Counted from the stretch's first letter, positions 1 through 7,795 are shown. The stretch: DNA of 11,501 bases from Actinomycetes bacterium (GCA_023417265.1 JAEZFY010000014.1:1-11501), one strand, 5' to 3'. Numbers and translations are program-made. Notes: generated by a model from the sequence alone, not told the origin.

Positions 1-80
1 CCCCCCCGCTGCTCGCGCTCCCCCGGCTGACGCGGGGAACCGGCCGCGACCGGCCCGGGGGCCCTCGCTAGCTTCGCCGC
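1..80. other. Window-edge region upstream of the methyltransferase; no assignable gene
   Basis: This is a short, very GC-rich stretch before the first confident gene. One plus-strand frame stays open from position 3 to a TAG at 69-71 and could be the last 22 codons of an upstream gene, ending 9 nt before the methyltransferase ATG. Another frame ends at TGA 28-30. Neither peptide is recognisable. CCCCCGG at 20-26 can pair with CCGGGGG at 55-61, but no T-run follows. No -10/-35 promoter pattern is evident. Confidence 0.3.
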
Positions 81-857
81 ATGGGGAGCGACGATCCGAA
101 GGACGGCTGGTTCGGCGATCGCGTGGCGGCCGGGTACGACCGCGGCACGGGCCCCCATTTCGAACCGGAGCAGATCACCCGCACGGTCGACCTGCTGGCG
201 TCGTTGGCGGCGGGTGGCCCGGCGCTCGAACTGGCCGTCGGCACCGGCCGGATCGCCTGCCCGCTCGCGGCGCGTGGCATCCCGGTCCACGGCATCGAGC
301 TCAGTCGGGCGATGGCCGCCCGGACCGCCGGCAAGCCCGGCAGCGAATCGGTCACGGTGACGATCGGCGACATGACCGACACCCGCGTCGCTGGCACGTT
401 CACGCTCGCCTATCTGGTGTTCAACACGATCAACAACGTCACCACCCAGGATGGCCAGGTCGCCTGCTTCAGGAATGCTGCTGCGCATCTCGCTGACGGC
501 GGCCAGTTCGTGATCGAGGTCGGCGTCCCGGCGCTCCGGCGGCTCCCACCGGGCCAGGACGTCGTGCCGTTCCGAGTCGAGCCGGACGGCAACGGCGGGG
601 GCTACGCCGGCTTCGACCACTACGACGTGGTCACCCAGGCGTTCACCTCGAACCACGTCACGATCGACGCGGCCACCGGCCAGGGCGAGTTCCGAACGAT
701 CCCGTTCCGCTACGTCTGGCCGTCCGAACTCGACCTGATGGCGCGCCTCGCCGGGCTGACACTCACGCACCGCTGGGAAGACTGGAGCCGCACGCCGTTC
801 ACCGCCGCGAGTGCCGGGCACGTGTCGGTCTGGACGAAGGTGGCCAGCGGCCGATGA
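81..857 (+). CDS. Class I SAM-dependent methyltransferase, substrate unknown
   Basis: The 258-aa protein has the Rossmann fold of class I methyltransferases, which transfer a methyl group from S-adenosylmethionine. Motif I, LELAVGTGR (residues 49-57), is the glycine-rich SAM loop. GIEL (71-74) ends strand 2 with the acidic residue expected to hold the ribose, and GDM (97-99) is the usual adenine-side acidic motif. Residues 107-120 form the strand-4 region, and HLADGGQFVIEV (136-147) is the typical helix-strand pair after it. The C-terminal part, with WPSEL near 213-217, is typical of small-molecule methyltransferases. No signal peptide or membrane segment is visible, so it should be cytosolic. 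An in-frame TAG at 69-71 makes ATG 81 the first possible start; there is no clear Shine-Dalgarno site, so it may be leaderless or coupled to an upstream gene. Its stop overlaps the ATP-grasp start (ATGA). The methyl acceptor cannot be told from sequence. Confidence 0.88.
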   Translation: MGSDDPKDGWFGDRVAAGYDRGTGPHFEPEQITRTVDLLASLAAGGPALELAVGTGRIACPLAARGIPVHGIELSRAMAARTAGKPGSESVTVTIGDMTDTRVAGTFTLAYLVFNTINNVTTQDGQVACFRNAAAHLADGGQFVIEVGVPALRRLPPGQDVVPFRVEPDGNGGGYAGFDHYDVVTQAFTSNHVTIDAATGQGEFRTIPFRYVWPSELDLMARLAGLTLTHRWEDWSRTPFTAASAGHVSVWTKVASGR

Positions 858-2212
858 GCGAGCCGCGCTTCTGGGAGCCTGCGGTTCGCGAACTGGTGGG
901 CGGGCGCGACGTGATCCTGGCGGGCTCGGTTCCCGCCGTGTGGGTCGACTACGCACGCGAGCTGCGCCTCGCCGGGGCTCGCAAGATCCTCGTCTACGCC
1001 ACCGAAGGGGCCGGGCTGATGCCAGGCCCCGACGCCCCGACCGTGGTCGTCGACCAGCCAGGGAACAGGCCCTTGCTCGAGCGCGTCCGCGCGTCGAACC
1101 GGCTGATCAGCGAGCCGCCACCCGATGTCCGCCGCGTGCTCGACGAGTTCGATCCGCACCACGAGGCCCTCGTCATCGCCTCGTTCCTCAACGAGGCGCC
1201 AGCCCTCGACGAGCGTGCCGTGCTGGCCTACCGCCGCCCCGAGTGGGTGGCGCTCGAGGACAAGACCACCGTCGACGCGCTCTGGGACCGCGCCGGGGTC
1301 GCTCGGCGGCCCTCCTGCGTGGTGCCGGTCGGCGACGCACCCCAGGCCGCGACCGGGCTCGACGAGGGCCACGGCACGGTGTGGGCAGGCGACGCGCGCG
1401 ACGGCTATCACGGCGGCGCGGCCCTCACGCGCTGGGTTCACGACGCCGCCACACGGGCGGCCGCCCTGGCCGACCTGACCGAGCACTGCGACCACGTCCG
1501 CGTGATGCCGTACATCCCCGGCGTCGCCTGCTCGATCCATGCGATCGTGCTCCCCGACGGCACCGCCGTGCTGCGCCCGGTGGAGATGGTCACGCTGCAG
1601 CACCGGGGCGGCCTGCTCTACGCCGGATGCGCCACGTTCTGGGATCCACCCCCACACGTCCGCGAACACATGCGTGAGACGGCCCGCCGGACGGCCACCC
1701 TGCTCGGCGAGGAAGTCGGCTTCCGCGGCACGTTCACGGTCGACGGGATCGCCACCGCCGACGGCTTCTGGCCGACCGAGCTCAATCCGCGCTTCGGGGC
1801 AGGCATCGGCACGCTCGCCCGGGCGGCGGCGATTCCGATGCTCCTCGTCCACGACCTCGCCGTCGCCGGACACTCCCCCGGCATCACCGCGACGGCGTTC
1901 GAGCACACCGTCGTGACCGCAGCCGACGCCAAACGCGGCGGCGGAACCTGGCTGATCGACCGCCCCACGCTGGCGCAGCACGACGCGCGCGACGCCACGT
2001 TCGACGGTTCGGCATGGCACTGGGCAGCCGCCGGCGCGTCACCCCACGCGACGTTCGTGGGCGGCGCCGACTTCGCCCGGTGCACGTTCGATCCGGCGCA
2101 CACCCCGGTCGGTCCGAGCGTCGCCCCGCGGGCCGCCGCGTTCTGGAACTTCGTCGGTCCCCAGCTGTATGCGGACCTGGGCCCGGTCAGCGCTCCGATC
2201 GGAACGGCGTAG
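854..2212 (+). CDS. ATP-grasp domain protein, probable carboxylate-amine/thiol ligase of unknown substrate
   Basis: The 452-aa protein looks like an ATP-grasp ligase, a family that activates a carboxylate as acyl-phosphate and joins it to an amine or other nucleophile. Residues 1-120 look like the pre-ATP-grasp domain. ALEDKTTVDALWDRAGV (133-149) is the entry to the ATP-binding part, with K137 as a likely nucleotide ligand. MPYIPGVACSIHAIV (218-232) fits the central strand with the adenine-side hinge. TELNPRFGAG (308-317) carries the metal-binding Glu309/Asn311 and Arg313 of the family. The second ATP-binding Lys of many ATP-grasp enzymes is not obvious; a glycine-rich loop, GDARDGYHGGA (179-189), sits where it would be expected. 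The last ~100 residues, after about 350, are not recognised. ATG 854 overlaps the methyltransferase stop, with AAGGTGG (837-843) 10 nt upstream as ribosome site. The two enzymes probably modify the same metabolite or peptide (inference). Confidence 0.82.
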   Translation: MSEPRFWEPAVRELVGGRDVILAGSVPAVWVDYARELRLAGARKILVYATEGAGLMPGPDAPTVVVDQPGNRPLLERVRASNRLISEPPPDVRRVLDEFDPHHEALVIASFLNEAPALDERAVLAYRRPEWVALEDKTTVDALWDRAGVARRPSCVVPVGDAPQAATGLDEGHGTVWAGDARDGYHGGAALTRWVHDAATRAAALADLTEHCDHVRVMPYIPGVACSIHAIVLPDGTAVLRPVEMVTLQHRGGLLYAGCATFWDPPPHVREHMRETARRTATLLGEEVGFRGTFTVDGIATADGFWPTELNPRFGAGIGTLARAAAIPMLLVHDLAVAGHSPGITATAFEHTVVTAADAKRGGGTWLIDRPTLAQHDARDATFDGSAWHWAAAGASPHATFVGGADFARCTFDPAHTPVGPSVAPRAAAFWNFVGPQLYADLGPVSAPIGTA

Positions 2213-2219
2213 CCCAGCG

Positions 2220-2239
2220 CGGCGCCCAGCCAGGCGCCG
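2220..2239. terminator. GC hairpin in the convergent gap, possible bidirectional terminator
   Basis: The 51-bp gap between the ATP-grasp stop (2212) and the nuoN stop (2264) holds a perfect 7-bp inverted repeat, CGGCGCC, around a 6-nt CAGCCA loop. It sits where both converging transcripts should end. No T-tract follows on either strand, so it is not a textbook intrinsic terminator; GC-rich actinobacteria are often described as using such hairpins. Function is inferred from position only. Confidence 0.4.
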
Positions 2240-2263
2240 GGAGTCAGCCGCGAGGAAGCAGGG

Positions 2264-3796
2264 TCAGCGGCCGAACGCCCCACCGAGCGCGCTCGTGAGG
2301 TCGCCGATGTCGGCGAACTGGAGCACGAGCCCCGGCAGGACACCGAGCACGACCGTGCCGGCTGCGCACAGGCCGAGCGCAAGCCGGATCGGCTGGGGCG
2401 TGACGATCGCCGTCGTGTCGCCATCGGGCACCGGCTTCATCCACATCTCGCGCAACACCTTCATGTAGTAGGCGGCGGAGATGACGGTGTTGACGGCGGC
2501 GATCACGGCCAGCGCGTACGCCCATCCGGTGCCGGCGTCGAGCACGGCCCGGAAGGCCTGCAGCTTGGCGATCCAGATACCGAGCGGCGGCACGCCGGCG
2601 AGCGAGCCGAGGAAGATCGTCATCAGCACGGCGAGGCCCGGCGCGTACGTGAGCAGGCCGCCGAACGACGCGATCGAGCCGCTGCGTGTCTTGCGCGCGA
2701 CGGCGGCGATCACGGCGAACGCGCCGAGGTTCGAGAAGGCGTAGATCAACAGGTAGATCACGACCGCCTTGAGCGCCGAGGCGCCGGCGTCGCCGGTGGC
2801 GATCACCGCCAGCGGCATCAGGATGAAGCCGCCCTGCGACACCGACGAGTAGGCGAGCATGCGGACGATGTTGGTCTGCCGTAGCGCGAGCACGTTGCCG
2901 ACCGTCATCGTCAGCACGGCGAGCACCCAGATCAACGGGACGTACACGCCGTCAGCCGGGTAGAGGGCCACGAACATCACCGTGACGAGGGCGACGAACC
3001 CGGCCGCCTTCGAGGCCACCGACAAGAACGCGGTGACCGGAAGCGGCGCCCCCTCGTAGGTGTCGGGCGCCCAGGTGTGGAACGGCACCGCCGAGACCTT
3101 TAACCCGACCCCGATGAACACCACCACGACCGCGATGACCTGCATCGGGATCAGATCCGCCGCGGCGAGCGCCTCGCCGATCTCGCTCAGCTTGGTGCTC
3201 CCGGTGGTGCCGTACAGGTAGCTCATGCCGTACAGCAGGACGCCCGAGGCGAACACGCCGAGCAGGTAGTACTTCACGCCGGCCTCGTTCGACTTGACGT
3301 CGCGCTTGCGCCACGCGGCCATCATGTACGCCGGGATCGACAGCAGCTCAAGTGCCACGAACAGCGACACGAGGTCGCGGGCCGACGCCATCATCACCAT
3401 GCCGAGCACCGAGATCAGCAGCAACAGGTAGTACTCGCCCTGGTAGTAGCCGCCCTCTTCGAGTTCGGTCTGTGAGATCAGGACCACCACGTAGCCGGTG
3501 AGCAGGAACAGCGCCTTCAAGATCAGGGCGTAGTGGTCGACCACGTAGCGGCCGTCGAACAGCTCGCGCCCGGAGTCGCCGATCAGGGCCAGCGTGACGA
3601 CCGGGATGAACGCGCCGAGCAGGACGAAGCCCGCCAGGGTGGCCTGCATCCACTTCTTCGATTCGGCGAGCCACAGGTCGACGAGCAGCACCAGGTTGAT
3701 GCCGATCGCGAGCACGATCTCGGGGGCGAGCGCGTGCCAGTCGATGTGGGGGGCGACCCAGTCGCCCGCCTGCGCCCAGAGCGAGGCGAGGATCAC
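2264..3796 (-). CDS. nuoN: NADH-quinone oxidoreductase (complex I) subunit N, proton-pumping membrane subunit
   Basis: The 510-aa integral membrane subunit is one of three antiporter-like proton channels of complex I. The pumping residues match E. coli NuoN closely: Glu150 (E133), Lys175 (K158), Lys233 in GLKVSAVPFHTWAPD (K217), Lys263 (K247) and Lys411 (K395). The broken-helix motifs PFHTWAPDTYEGAP (238-251) and LRQTNIVRMLAYSSVSQGG (305-323) are present. About 14 membrane helices are expected. The TM12 motif reads LAGVPPLGIWIAK (399-411), less usual than the PP-x-x-GF-x-GK form, but it keeps the lysine. The start is set at GTG 3796, which overlaps the nuoM stop as GTGA. An upstream in-frame ATG at 3919 would add 41 residues of Arg-rich non-membrane sequence lying inside nuoM, so it was not used. 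This is the last gene of the operon, ending 51 bp from the convergent ATP-grasp gene. Confidence 0.95.
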   Translation of the reverse strand: MILASLWAQAGDWVAPHIDWHALAPEIVLAIGINLVLLVDLWLAESKKWMQATLAGFVLLGAFIPVVTLALIGDSGRELFDGRYVVDHYALILKALFLLTGYVVVLISQTELEEGGYYQGEYYLLLLISVLGMVMMASARDLVSLFVALELLSIPAYMMAAWRKRDVKSNEAGVKYYLLGVFASGVLLYGMSYLYGTTGSTKLSEIGEALAAADLIPMQVIAVVVVFIGVGLKVSAVPFHTWAPDTYEGAPLPVTAFLSVASKAAGFVALVTVMFVALYPADGVYVPLIWVLAVLTMTVGNVLALRQTNIVRMLAYSSVSQGGFILMPLAVIATGDAGASALKAVVIYLLIYAFSNLGAFAVIAAVARKTRSGSIASFGGLLTYAPGLAVLMTIFLGSLAGVPPLGIWIAKLQAFRAVLDAGTGWAYALAVIAAVNTVISAAYYMKVLREMWMKPVPDGDTTAIVTPQPIRLALGLCAAGTVVLGVLPGLVLQFADIGDLTSALGGAFGR

Positions 3797-5400
3797 GGGA
3801 TGCCGGCCCCCACGTGCTCCACCAGCGCCGTCACGGCCGGGTCCATCACGTCGAACATCAGCTGCGGGTAGACGCCGAACACGACGATCGCGATCAGGAA
3901 CGGCGCCCAGGCCACCCATTCGAGGGGGGTGACGTCGTGGATGTCAGCACCGTGGCCGTGGTCGTCGTGTTCGTTGGAGGCCGCGGACAGCGAGTGCGCC
4001 GGGGTGTGCCCGTGGCCGGCCATGAACTCGGGGTTCGGCTCGCCCATCGCCGTGCGCTGGTACAGCCACAGCAGGTATGCGGCGGCGAACACCGTGCCGA
4101 GCGCGGCGATCACGAGCAGCACCCGGAAGAGCGTCTGATCGAGCCCGAACGCCGGCTCCCATGCGGCGACCAGGGCCGGGAACTCGCCCCAGAACCCGGC
4201 CAGGCCGGGCAGGCCGAGCGACGCCATCGCCGCGAACCCGAGCACCCAGCCAAGCTTGGGCATCTGGATCAGCATGCCCCGCAGGCGCTTGATCTCGAGC
4301 GTGTGGTAGCGGTGCTTGACCGACCCGGCGAGGAAGAACAGCATCCCGGTGATGAGGCCATGGGCGACCATTCCGAACAGGGCGGCGTTGATGCCCATCG
4401 GCGTGAGGGTGGCGATGCCGAGCATCACGAAGCCCATGTGGGCGACCGACGAGAACGCGATCAGGCGCTTGAAGTCGGTCTGCGCGAGGCAGCCCAAGGC
4501 GCCGTAGATGATGCCGATCACGGCCAGGATGCCGATCACCGGGGCCCACGCCTTGGCGCCCTGCGGGAGCATCGGGATCGCGATCCGCACGAAGCCGTAC
4601 GTGCCGAGCTTGAGCAGGATCGCCGCCAGGATCACCGAGCCCTGGGTGGGAGCCTGGGTGTGCGCGTCGGGCAGCCAGGTGTGGAAGGGGAACATCGGCA
4701 CCTTGACGGCGAAGCCGACGAACAGCCCGGCGAAGATCCAGATCTGGGTGTTCTCGGCGATGCCCGCACCGGCTTCGTACAAGTGCGCGTACGAGAAGCT
4801 CTCGGCGCCGGTCTGGAAGAACAGGGCGAGGATGCCGACCAGCATCAGCGCCGAGCCGAACATCGTGTACAGGAAGAACTTCAGCGACGCATACTGCCGG
4901 TCCTCGCCACCCCACACCCCGATCATGAAGTACATCGGGAGCAGCACGATCTCGAAGAACACGAAGAACAGGACGAGGTCCTGGGCGATGAACGAGCCGG
5001 CCATGCCGACCTGGAGGATCAGCATCAAGATCCCGAACGCCTTCGGGTTGCCGGCGTCGGGCATGTTGTCGTAGGTGTAGATCGCCACGAGGAACGTGAC
5101 GAACGACGACAAGACGTACAGCGGCAGGCTGATCCCGTCGAGGCCGATCGTGTAGCCGGCCTTGATGACGTCGATCCAGCTCTCGTGGACGCCGAACTGG
5201 AGCTGGTCGCTCTTGTCGTAGTCGAACAGCACGAGCGTGGCCACGTGGACGGCCGCGGTGGCCCCGGCGGTGAGGATCAACAGCTGCTTGTGCAGCTTCT
5301 CCTCGGCCCCCGGCACGAAGAACATCACGAGCACACCCACCAGTGGCAGGAACGTGCCGACCGTGAGGATCCAGTTGTTGTCGGTTAGTACGCCGTTCAT
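3793..5400 (-). CDS. nuoM: NADH-quinone oxidoreductase (complex I) subunit M, proton-pumping membrane subunit
   Basis: The 535-aa antiporter-like membrane subunit is the central proton channel of the membrane arm. Residues matching those needed in E. coli are all present: Glu150 in FFEIVLLPMY (E144), Lys233 in AVKVPMFPFHTWLPDAHTQAP, counted from 231 (K234), Lys264 in LLKLGTYG (K265) and Glu406 in FWGEFPAL (E407). TDFKRLIAFSSVAHMGF (308-324) is the conserved broken-helix segment. About 14 membrane helices are expected. It is slightly longer than E. coli NuoM (509 aa), mostly because of a His/Asp-rich loop at residues 462-490 between the last two helices. ATG 5400 follows the nuoL stop by 22 nt, the largest gap in the operon, and has a GAGG site 5 nt upstream. 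Its stop overlaps the nuoN GTG. Confidence 0.97.
   Translation of the reverse strand: MNGVLTDNNWILTVGTFLPLVGVLVMFFVPGAEEKLHKQLLILTAGATAAVHVATLVLFDYDKSDQLQFGVHESWIDVIKAGYTIGLDGISLPLYVLSSFVTFLVAIYTYDNMPDAGNPKAFGILMLILQVGMAGSFIAQDLVLFFVFFEIVLLPMYFMIGVWGGEDRQYASLKFFLYTMFGSALMLVGILALFFQTGAESFSYAHLYEAGAGIAENTQIWIFAGLFVGFAVKVPMFPFHTWLPDAHTQAPTQGSVILAAILLKLGTYGFVRIAIPMLPQGAKAWAPVIGILAVIGIIYGALGCLAQTDFKRLIAFSSVAHMGFVMLGIATLTPMGINAALFGMVAHGLITGMLFFLAGSVKHRYHTLEIKRLRGMLIQMPKLGWVLGFAAMASLGLPGLAGFWGEFPALVAAWEPAFGLDQTLFRVLLVIAALGTVFAAAYLLWLYQRTAMGEPNPEFMAGHGHTPAHSLSAASNEHDDHGHGADIHDVTPLEWVAWAPFLIAIVVFGVYPQLMFDVMDPAVTALVEHVGAGIP
3931..4017 (-). other. His/Asp-rich loop of NuoM (residues 462-490)
   Basis: The loop between the last two predicted membrane helices holds eight His with several Asp and Glu, with patterns such as GHGHTPAH and HDDHGHG. 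It is not part of the conserved NuoM core. The composition resembles loops that bind divalent metals, but no metal role is known for this subunit. A similar His-rich insert lies in the neighbouring NuoL. Confidence 0.6.
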
Positions 5401-5405
5401 TGATG

Positions 5406-5409
5406 CCTC
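5406..5409 (-). promoter_or_regulatory. Shine-Dalgarno site of nuoM
   Basis: On the minus strand the 22-nt nuoL-nuoM spacer contains GAGG, 5 nt before ATG 5400. nuoL and nuoM are the one pair in the operon separated by more than 6 nt, so nuoM needs its own initiation site. No promoter pattern is visible in the spacer. Confidence 0.6.
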
Positions 5410-5422
5410 AGAGCCGATTCCC

Positions 5423-7795
5423 TTAGAGATTGGTGATGATCAGCACGATGGCCCCCACCGCGGCGGCGCCGAAGAGCAGCGCGCCGTACTGGTTGACCTT
5501 GCCGGACTGGACCGGTTGCAGGGCGTGGCCGCCTTCGGAGGCCACGGTTCCTGATGCGTTGACCGCCCCGTCGACCACCCGTTGGTCGATGTTGCGGTAG
5601 ACCCACACGCCGACGCCGCGCCCGGCTTTGCCAGTGCCGTTGACGACGCCGTCGATCACGTTCTGGTTGACCCAGTACGCGGCCTTGGCGATCGGATGGG
5701 CGATCGCCCGGACGATGACGTTCTCGTAGAGCGCGTCGAGGTAGTACTTGTTGACGAGGAACCGGTGCCCTGCACCGAGCACCTTGTTGCGTCGGGTAAG
5801 CCCGTAGACGGGCGCCCGGCGATCTTCGAACACGGCTTTGCTGAGCCAGGCGCTGGTGCCGATGCCGAGCGCCACCAGGGCGATGCTGGGCGCTGCCGCC
5901 GACCACTTGAACTCGGGCGCCGGGGGCACCGAGTAGATCTCCGCCGGCTCGGGCGTGGCGTGCTCCTCGCCCGCCGCGCCCTCCTCGGCATGGTCGTCGC
6001 CGGCCGCGCCCTCATCGGCGTGGTCGGCACCGGCCGCGGCCTCCTCGGCGTGGCCGTCGCCGGCTGCTTCCTCGGCGTGACCGGCGGCCTCGGGTAGACC
6101 GATCGACGATTCGGTCTGGTGGTGGAACCAGTGCGTGCCGACTGCCGGGGCGTTCAGGTAGCCCGAGCCGATCGCCAGCGCGGCGAGGATGATCAACGGC
6201 GCGGTGAGCTGCCACGGCGAGTCGCTCGGCGCGAACGGCAACGGACGGCCGTGGGCGACGTCGCCGTGAGCGTCGTGCCCGTGAGCGTCGTGCCCGTGAG
6301 CATCGTGCGCGTCATGGACGTCGTGCCCGTGGGCGTCGGCCGGGGCATGGGCGTGGTCGTGGGCCGCCACGCCCATGAAGTGCGCGGCCCCGCCGCGCGG
6401 CGTGCCGAAGAACGTGAGGTACGTCGCCCGGGTCATGTAGGCGGCCGTCATGAAGGCGCCGATGATGCCGACGTAATAGAAGACGTTGTAGCCGTTGTGC
6501 TTGGCCGAGTCGATGATCTCGTCCTTCGAGAAGAAGCCCGAGAAGAACGGGATGCCCATCAGCGCCGCGGTGGAGATCATCCAGGTACCGAACGTGACCG
6601 GCATCTTGCGCCAGATCCCACCCATGTCCTTCTTCATGTCGAAGCTGTGATGGGCGGCGGTGTGACTGATCGACCCGGCGCACAGGAACAGGCAGCACTT
6701 GAAGAAGGCGTGCGTGAAGATGTGGAAGACGGCCGCCGTCCAGGCCCCGACGCCGAGGCCCATCATCATGTAGCCGAGCTGCGACACCGTCGAGTAGGCG
6801 AGCACCTTCTTGATGTCGTCCTGCACGAACGCCAACGCGGCCGCGATCAAGACGGTGATCCCGCCGATCACGGCGACCAGGTTGAACTCCTGCCCGGCGA
6901 GGTTGATCTCGAGCCCGACGTGGAAGACGGGGTAGATCCGGGCGACGAGGAACACGCCGGCGACGACCATCGTCGACGAGTGCAGCAACGACGACACGGG
7001 TGTCGGCCCGGCCATCGCGTCGGGGAGCCACGTATGCAGCGGGAACTGGCCCGACTTGCCGATGCAGGCGATGAACAGCGCGATCGCGGCCCACATCAAG
7101 ACCTGCTTCGACTCGAAATCACCCGCCGCGGTCATCTCGTTGATGCCGGCGATGTCGAACGTGCCGAAGATGCCGAACAGCATGGCGATGCCGATCAGGA
7201 GGCCCATGTCGCCGACGCGCACCGTGAAGAACGCCTTGAGCGCGGCCCGGCTGTTCTCCTGCGCCTCCCACCAGTGCCCGATCAGCATGAACGAGCACAG
7301 GCCCATGATCTCCCAGCCGAGCAGGAGCTGGACCATGTTCGGCGCCAGCACCATCGACAGCATGCCGGCCGAGAACAGCGTGAGCGCGGCGAAGAAGTGC
7401 GTGTAGCGGCGGTCGCCGCGCACGTACTCGGTGGAGTAGATCTGCACGAGCGTGGAGATGAACGCCACCAGCACCAGCGCCATCACCGCCAGCCCGTCGA
7501 TGTGCTGACCGACCCCGAACTCGGCACCGCCCGACTGCCACCACGTCCACTGGCGGATGATCGGCGTGCCGTGCGTGTCGTCGACGTGGCCGATCCACTG
7601 GAACGTCATGCCCGCGGCGATCACCAGCGACGCGAGCATGGCGACGATGCCGAGCTCGCTGCCGCCCTTGGGAAGGCGCTTGCCGAAGAAGATGATGCCG
7701 AAGAAGGCGATCGCGGGGATGACCGGGATCAGCCAGGCGTTGTCGAGGAACCAGCCCACCGAGGTGGCGCTGGTTTCGGCGGCGAGCAGGCTCAT
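5423..7795 (-). CDS. nuoL: NADH-quinone oxidoreductase (complex I) subunit L, distal proton pump with long His/acidic inserts
   Basis: NuoL is the distal antiporter-like proton channel; its long lateral helix runs along the membrane arm. The key residues line up with E. coli: Glu162 (E144), Asp196 in RVGDMG (D178), Lys247 in IGKSGQFPLHTWLPDAM, counted from 245 (K229), His272 in LLHSSTMV (H254), Lys366 in HAFFKCC (K342) and Lys424/Asp425 in FFSKDE (K399/D400). At 790 aa it is far longer than E. coli NuoL (613 aa). Much of the excess is two low-complexity inserts: a His/Asp repeat (about 478-516) before a membrane helix, and an acidic His/Ala/Glu repeat (572-613) after it. LVNKYYLDALYENVIV (680-695) marks the segment before the lateral helix. 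The C-terminal region shows two similar elements, DGVVNGTG and DGAVNASG, and ends in the final anchor helix (about 770-788). ATG 7795 overlaps the nuoK stop (ATGA), with GGAG 8 nt upstream. Confidence 0.96.
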   Translation of the reverse strand: MSLLAAETSATSVGWFLDNAWLIPVIPAIAFFGIIFFGKRLPKGGSELGIVAMLASLVIAAGMTFQWIGHVDDTHGTPIIRQWTWWQSGGAEFGVGQHIDGLAVMALVLVAFISTLVQIYSTEYVRGDRRYTHFFAALTLFSAGMLSMVLAPNMVQLLLGWEIMGLCSFMLIGHWWEAQENSRAALKAFFTVRVGDMGLLIGIAMLFGIFGTFDIAGINEMTAAGDFESKQVLMWAAIALFIACIGKSGQFPLHTWLPDAMAGPTPVSSLLHSSTMVVAGVFLVARIYPVFHVGLEINLAGQEFNLVAVIGGITVLIAAALAFVQDDIKKVLAYSTVSQLGYMMMGLGVGAWTAAVFHIFTHAFFKCCLFLCAGSISHTAAHHSFDMKKDMGGIWRKMPVTFGTWMISTAALMGIPFFSGFFSKDEIIDSAKHNGYNVFYYVGIIGAFMTAAYMTRATYLTFFGTPRGGAAHFMGVAAHDHAHAPADAHGHDVHDAHDAHGHDAHGHDAHGDVAHGRPLPFAPSDSPWQLTAPLIILAALAIGSGYLNAPAVGTHWFHHQTESSIGLPEAAGHAEEAAGDGHAEEAAAGADHADEGAAGDDHAEEGAAGEEHATPEPAEIYSVPPAPEFKWSAAAPSIALVALGIGTSAWLSKAVFEDRRAPVYGLTRRNKVLGAGHRFLVNKYYLDALYENVIVRAIAHPIAKAAYWVNQNVIDGVVNGTGKAGRGVGVWVYRNIDQRVVDGAVNASGTVASEGGHALQPVQSGKVNQYGALLFGAAAVGAIVLIITNL
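5957..6082 (-). repeat. Degenerate decapeptide repeat in NuoL, about four copies (residues 572-613)
   Basis: The protein repeats a unit of about 10-11 residues close to HAEEGAAGDD, seen as GHAEEAAGD, GHAEEAAAGAD, HADEGAAGD and DHAEEGAAGE. The DNA shows repeated ggcctcctcggcgtgg-like blocks on the plus strand. The segment is strongly acidic, with one His per unit, and is predicted to be a disordered loop outside the membrane. Confidence 0.75.
6248..6364 (-). other. His/Asp-rich insert of NuoL (residues 478-516)
   Basis: About 39 residues following GVAA consist mainly of His, Asp, Ala and Gly (DAHGHDAHGHDAHGD and similar), with 15 His in all. It lies between two membrane segments and is absent from classical NuoL. 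It resembles His-rich metal-buffering loops in composition, but the function is unknown. Confidence 0.7.
6266..6310 (+). repeat. 15-bp tandem repeat, three copies, inside nuoL
   Basis: The plus strand shows gtgagcgtcgtgccc at 6266-6280 and identically at 6281-6295, then a third copy at 6296-6310 with two differences. On the coding strand it encodes the His/Asp/Gly/Ala repeat of the NuoL insert. Fifteen bp keeps the frame, so copy number could change by slippage without breaking nuoL. Confidence 0.85.

Noticed and set aside
20..61. Possible terminator hairpin before the methyltransferase (CCCCCGG/CCGGGGG)
   Set aside because: The loop is 28 nt, no T-run follows, and chance pairing is likely at this GC content.
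710..2020. Minus-strand open frame opposite the methyltransferase and ATP-grasp genes
   Set aside because: Its Gly/Arg/Val-rich translation has no motif, whereas both plus-strand proteins have clear family motifs.
3797..3919. Upstream ATG extension of nuoN
   Set aside because: The extra 41 residues are Arg/Gly-rich and lie out of frame inside nuoM; GTG 3796 with GTGA overlap fits the family start.
3814..5388. Long open plus-strand frame opposite nuoM
   Set aside because: Low-complexity charged translation, antisense to a complete nuoM; a GC-composition shadow.
5957..6310. CRISPR-like or mobile repeat array
   Set aside because: The repeats are short, in frame with nuoL and encode low-complexity protein; there are no spacers or conserved palindromic units.
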